Shown: positions 3,438-5,375 of the stretch, piece after piece
Numbering within the stretch: position 1 is the first letter of the stretch
How the letters are laid out: each line of letters begins with the position of its first letter
Assembly (NCBI GenBank): GCA_025936615.1
Contig: JAICSZ010000173.1
Coordinates: 1-5,375 of the forward strand
Direction of reading: 5' to 3'
DNA: 5,375 nt
Origin: Pedococcus sp.
GTDB lineage: Bacteria; Actinomycetota; Actinomycetes; Actinomycetales; Dermatophilaceae
Position numbers and translations under genes: made by a program
The notes under the pieces: model-generated
What the model saw: only the letters and a program-made list of their open reading frames with translations
The model's database searches: none
What the model was told of the DNA's origin: nothing

Positions 3438-5375
3438 CGTTGCTACCAGCCGGCTGGTCGGCCGTGACCAGGAGGCCGGCAGCCTGGCCCAGCTGCTCGG
3501 CATCGGCACGCCCGACGAGCGGGGGATGGTGCTGCTCTCCGGTGACGCCGGCATCGGCAAGACCCGGCTGCTCGGGGAGGTCGCGGGGCGCGCCCGCGAC
3601 GAGGGCTGGACCGTCCTGGTGGGCCACTGCCTCGGCGAGGCCGGGCAGTCGATGCCCTACCTGCCCTTCAGCGAGATGCTCACCCGCCTCGAGGCCGCCG
3701 ACCCCTCGTCCGTCGAGCGGACCATGAGCGCCCACTCTGCGCTCGCCGCACTGTTCCCGGCCAGGCGCCGCCGGGCCCCGGCGCCGGAGCTCGACGCACC
3801 CGACACCATCGACCCGCGCGACCTCGTGGAGGCGGCGCACGCCGCGTTCGAGGGCGTCGCCTGGGACGCCCCGCTGCTGCTCGTCGTCGAGGACGTGCAC
3901 TGGGCCGACCAGTCCTCCCGAGACCTGCTCACCCTCTTCTTCACCCGTGGCTTCGGCGGCCGGGTGAGCATCGTCGCGTCCTACCGCAGCGACGACCTGC
4001 ACCGCCGCCACCCCTTGCGCACGACCCTTGCCCACTGGTCCCGGCTGGGTGACCTGCACCGGGTCGAGCTGGAGCCCCTTCCCGACGCGGCGGTCCGCGA
4101 GCTGGTCCGGGGCGTCCAGCCGCGCCCGCTCACCGAGCACCAGGTGCGTGCGGTCGTCGACCGCGCCGAGGGCAACGCCTTCTTCGCAGAGGAGCTCGTC
4201 GCCGCCAGTGCCCTCGGGCGCACCGGGGTCGCCGAGGACCTGTCGCGCCTGCTGCTCGTCCGGTTCGACCAGCTCGCGGCTGCCGGGCAGCACGTCGTGC
4301 GGATGGCCTCTGCGGCCGGCCGGCACGTCAGCCACCCCCTGCTGACGGCCGTGGCGGGCCTCGGTGAGGCAGAGCTCGACCAGGGCCTGCGCGACGCCGT
4401 CGAGCACCACATCCTCGTCCCCACCGACTCGGGGGGATACGCCTTCCGTCACGCACTGCTGGCCGAGACCGTCTACGACGACCTGCTCCCGGGGGAGCGG
4501 GTGCGGGCGCACGAGCGCTATGCCGCTGCTCTCGGCTCCGACCCCTCGCTCGGCACCTGGGCCGACATCGCCCGCCACGCCTCCGCAGCAGGGGACCGCG
4601 CGGTCGCCCTCGAGGCGAGCATCCACGCCGGCGACGCGGCGATGTCGGCCGGCGGACCCGAGGAGGCTTGGCGCCACTACCGCCAGGCGCTGTCCCTCGT
4701 CCCCGACCGCCACGCCGACGCCGACCGGCTCACGCTTCGGGCCTCGGCCGCGCTCACCGCGAAGGGCCAGGCGATCAAGGCACTGGCGCTGATCGAGGAG
4801 CGACTGTCCCGTCGCCAGGTCGAGCAGGACCGCCTCGGACGGGCCGAGCTGCTCAGCGCCCTGGCCACCACCGCACGGCTGACCGAGAGCACCCTGGACA
4901 CCCTCGCGGCCACCAAGGAGGGAATCGGGCTCCTCGACGGAGCGGACCTGCCGGAGCGCCAGGCCGCCCAGGTGCGGGCGCGACTGCTCGGTGCACGGGT
5001 GCAGGCGCTCGTCGACCGGGGACGTGACGAGGAGGCGGCCCGCGCAGCCCAGGAGGCGGTCGAGGCAGCGCTCGCCGCCGGACTCCCCGAGGTGGCCGCC
5101 GAGGTGCGCGTAGTTGAGGCGCGCGTCGTCGAGCGGGTCGGCGACCCCCAGCGCAGCCAGGACACGCTCGAGGGGATCATCGCGACCGGTGCCGCACCGG
5201 GCGACCCGGCCCAGGTGCGGGCCCTGCACCACCTCGGCTCGCTGCACCACCGGCTCGGGCGCCTCGACGAGGCGGTCGAGGTCTACCGACGCGGCGCCGA
5301 GGCGGGACGCGCCGCGGGCCGTGCCTGGGCGCCCTACGCGTTCGACTCGCGGCTGCTCGCCGGGGTGGCCGCCTA
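3427..5375 (+). CDS. LuxR-type large ATPase regulator (LAL-like), 3' end outside window
   Basis: 649 codons are visible and the frame is open at the window end. Near the N-terminus is RLVGRDQE (9-16), the typical opening of the AAA_16 ATPase domain. Next come Walker A GDAGIGKT (39-46), Walker B LLLVVEDVHWAD (150-161), a sensor-like SYRSDD (185-190), AEGNAFFAEEL (247-257) and FRHALLAETVYDDLLPGER (340-358). All are hallmarks of STAND-type LuxR regulators. From about residue 390 it is helical and TPR-like, for example 412-427 and 599-625 (LGRLDEAVEVYRR). Such proteins usually have 850-1000 residues ending in a LuxR helix-turn-helix, so the DNA-binding part would lie beyond the window; this is family knowledge, not seen. 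GTG 3427 is preferred over in-frame GTGs at 3343, 3352 and 3397: the -10-like CATAAT sits 7 nt upstream, the longer version would include a rare ATA codon, and homology begins just after 3427. The ligand is unknown. Confidence 0.85.
   Translation, partial: MGLDVATSRLVGRDQEAGSLAQLLGIGTPDERGMVLLSGDAGIGKTRLLGEVAGRARDEGWTVLVGHCLGEAGQSMPYLPFSEMLTRLEAADPSSVERTMSAHSALAALFPARRRRAPAPELDAPDTIDPRDLVEAAHAAFEGVAWDAPLLLVVEDVHWADQSSRDLLTLFFTRGFGGRVSIVASYRSDDLHRRHPLRTTLAHWSRLGDLHRVELEPLPDAAVRELVRGVQPRPLTEHQVRAVVDRAEGNAFFAEELVAASALGRTGVAEDLSRLLLVRFDQLAAAGQHVVRMASAAGRHVSHPLLTAVAGLGEAELDQGLRDAVEHHILVPTDSGGYAFRHALLAETVYDDLLPGERVRAHERYAAALGSDPSLGTWADIARHASAAGDRAVALEASIHAGDAAMSAGGPEEAWRHYRQALSLVPDRHADADRLTLRASAALTAKGQAIKALALIEERLSRRQVEQDRLGRAELLSALATTARLTESTLDTLAATKEGIGLLDGADLPERQAAQVRARLLGARVQALVDRGRDEEAARAAQEAVEAALAAGLPEVAAEVRVVEARVVERVGDPQRSQDTLEGIIATGAAPGDPAQVRALHHLGSLHHRLGRLDEAVEVYRRGAEAGRAAGRAWAPYAFDSRLLAGVAA

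Noticed and set aside
3124..5250. 708-codon open frame on the minus strand
   Set aside because: It is exactly antisense to the LAL-like regulator, whose plus-strand frame has intact Walker A/B and family motifs. The minus-strand product is low-complexity Gly/Arg/Val/Glu-rich, typical of a shadow in high-GC DNA.

Overview
The window reads as chromosomal DNA from a high-GC actinobacterium, most likely an Intrasporangiaceae/Micrococcales-type organism. This rests on the strong G/C bias at third codon positions, frequent GTG starts, an actinobacterial CtaA and a LuxR-type large ATPase regulator. The genus is inference only. No rRNA, tRNA, CRISPR array, insertion sequence or phage gene was seen.

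Left part (11-2665, mostly minus strand): an ABC-2 type exporter (ATPase 1955-2665, permease 1167-1958, joined by an ATGA overlap) lies upstream of heme A synthase ctaA (11-934). The order ATPase, permease, ctaA matches the Mycobacterium tuberculosis block Rv1458c-Rv1457c-Rv1456c, which is followed there by the sufR/suf region. Between permease and ctaA lies a plus-strand ORF for a putative two-helix membrane peptide (988-1257). It runs antisense into the permease 3' end and is uncertain.

Right part (2666-5375, plus strand): in place of the suf neighbourhood there are two small genes (2803-3021, 72 aa; 3160-3339, 59 aa) with strong Shine-Dalgarno sites. Their products share an N-terminal motif, A-x-PL-x-VAAE-x2-W-x2-D, so they look like diverged tandem paralogues of unknown function. 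A large gene follows (from GTG 3427 past the window end, 649 codons visible) that encodes an AAA_16/LuxR-type (LAL-like) ATPase regulator. Its C-terminus, where a LuxR helix-turn-helix would be expected, is outside the window.

The non-coding DNA of the right part is highly structured. A 9-bp near-palindrome, GCCTSAGGC, occurs at 2696, 2756, 3038 and 3334, so one copy lies roughly 90-120 bp upstream of each plus-strand start codon. Both small genes are preceded by similar 68-69 bp dyads, and a separate 12-bp perfect inverted repeat flanks the predicted promoter of the regulator. ctaA, the ABC ATPase and the regulator each have a -10-like hexamer 6-7 nt before a GTG, which suggests leaderless mRNAs; the two small genes instead have canonical Shine-Dalgarno sites. 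The most interesting hypothesis is a small regulatory module: two paralogous small proteins plus a large ATPase regulator under shared operator-like repeats.
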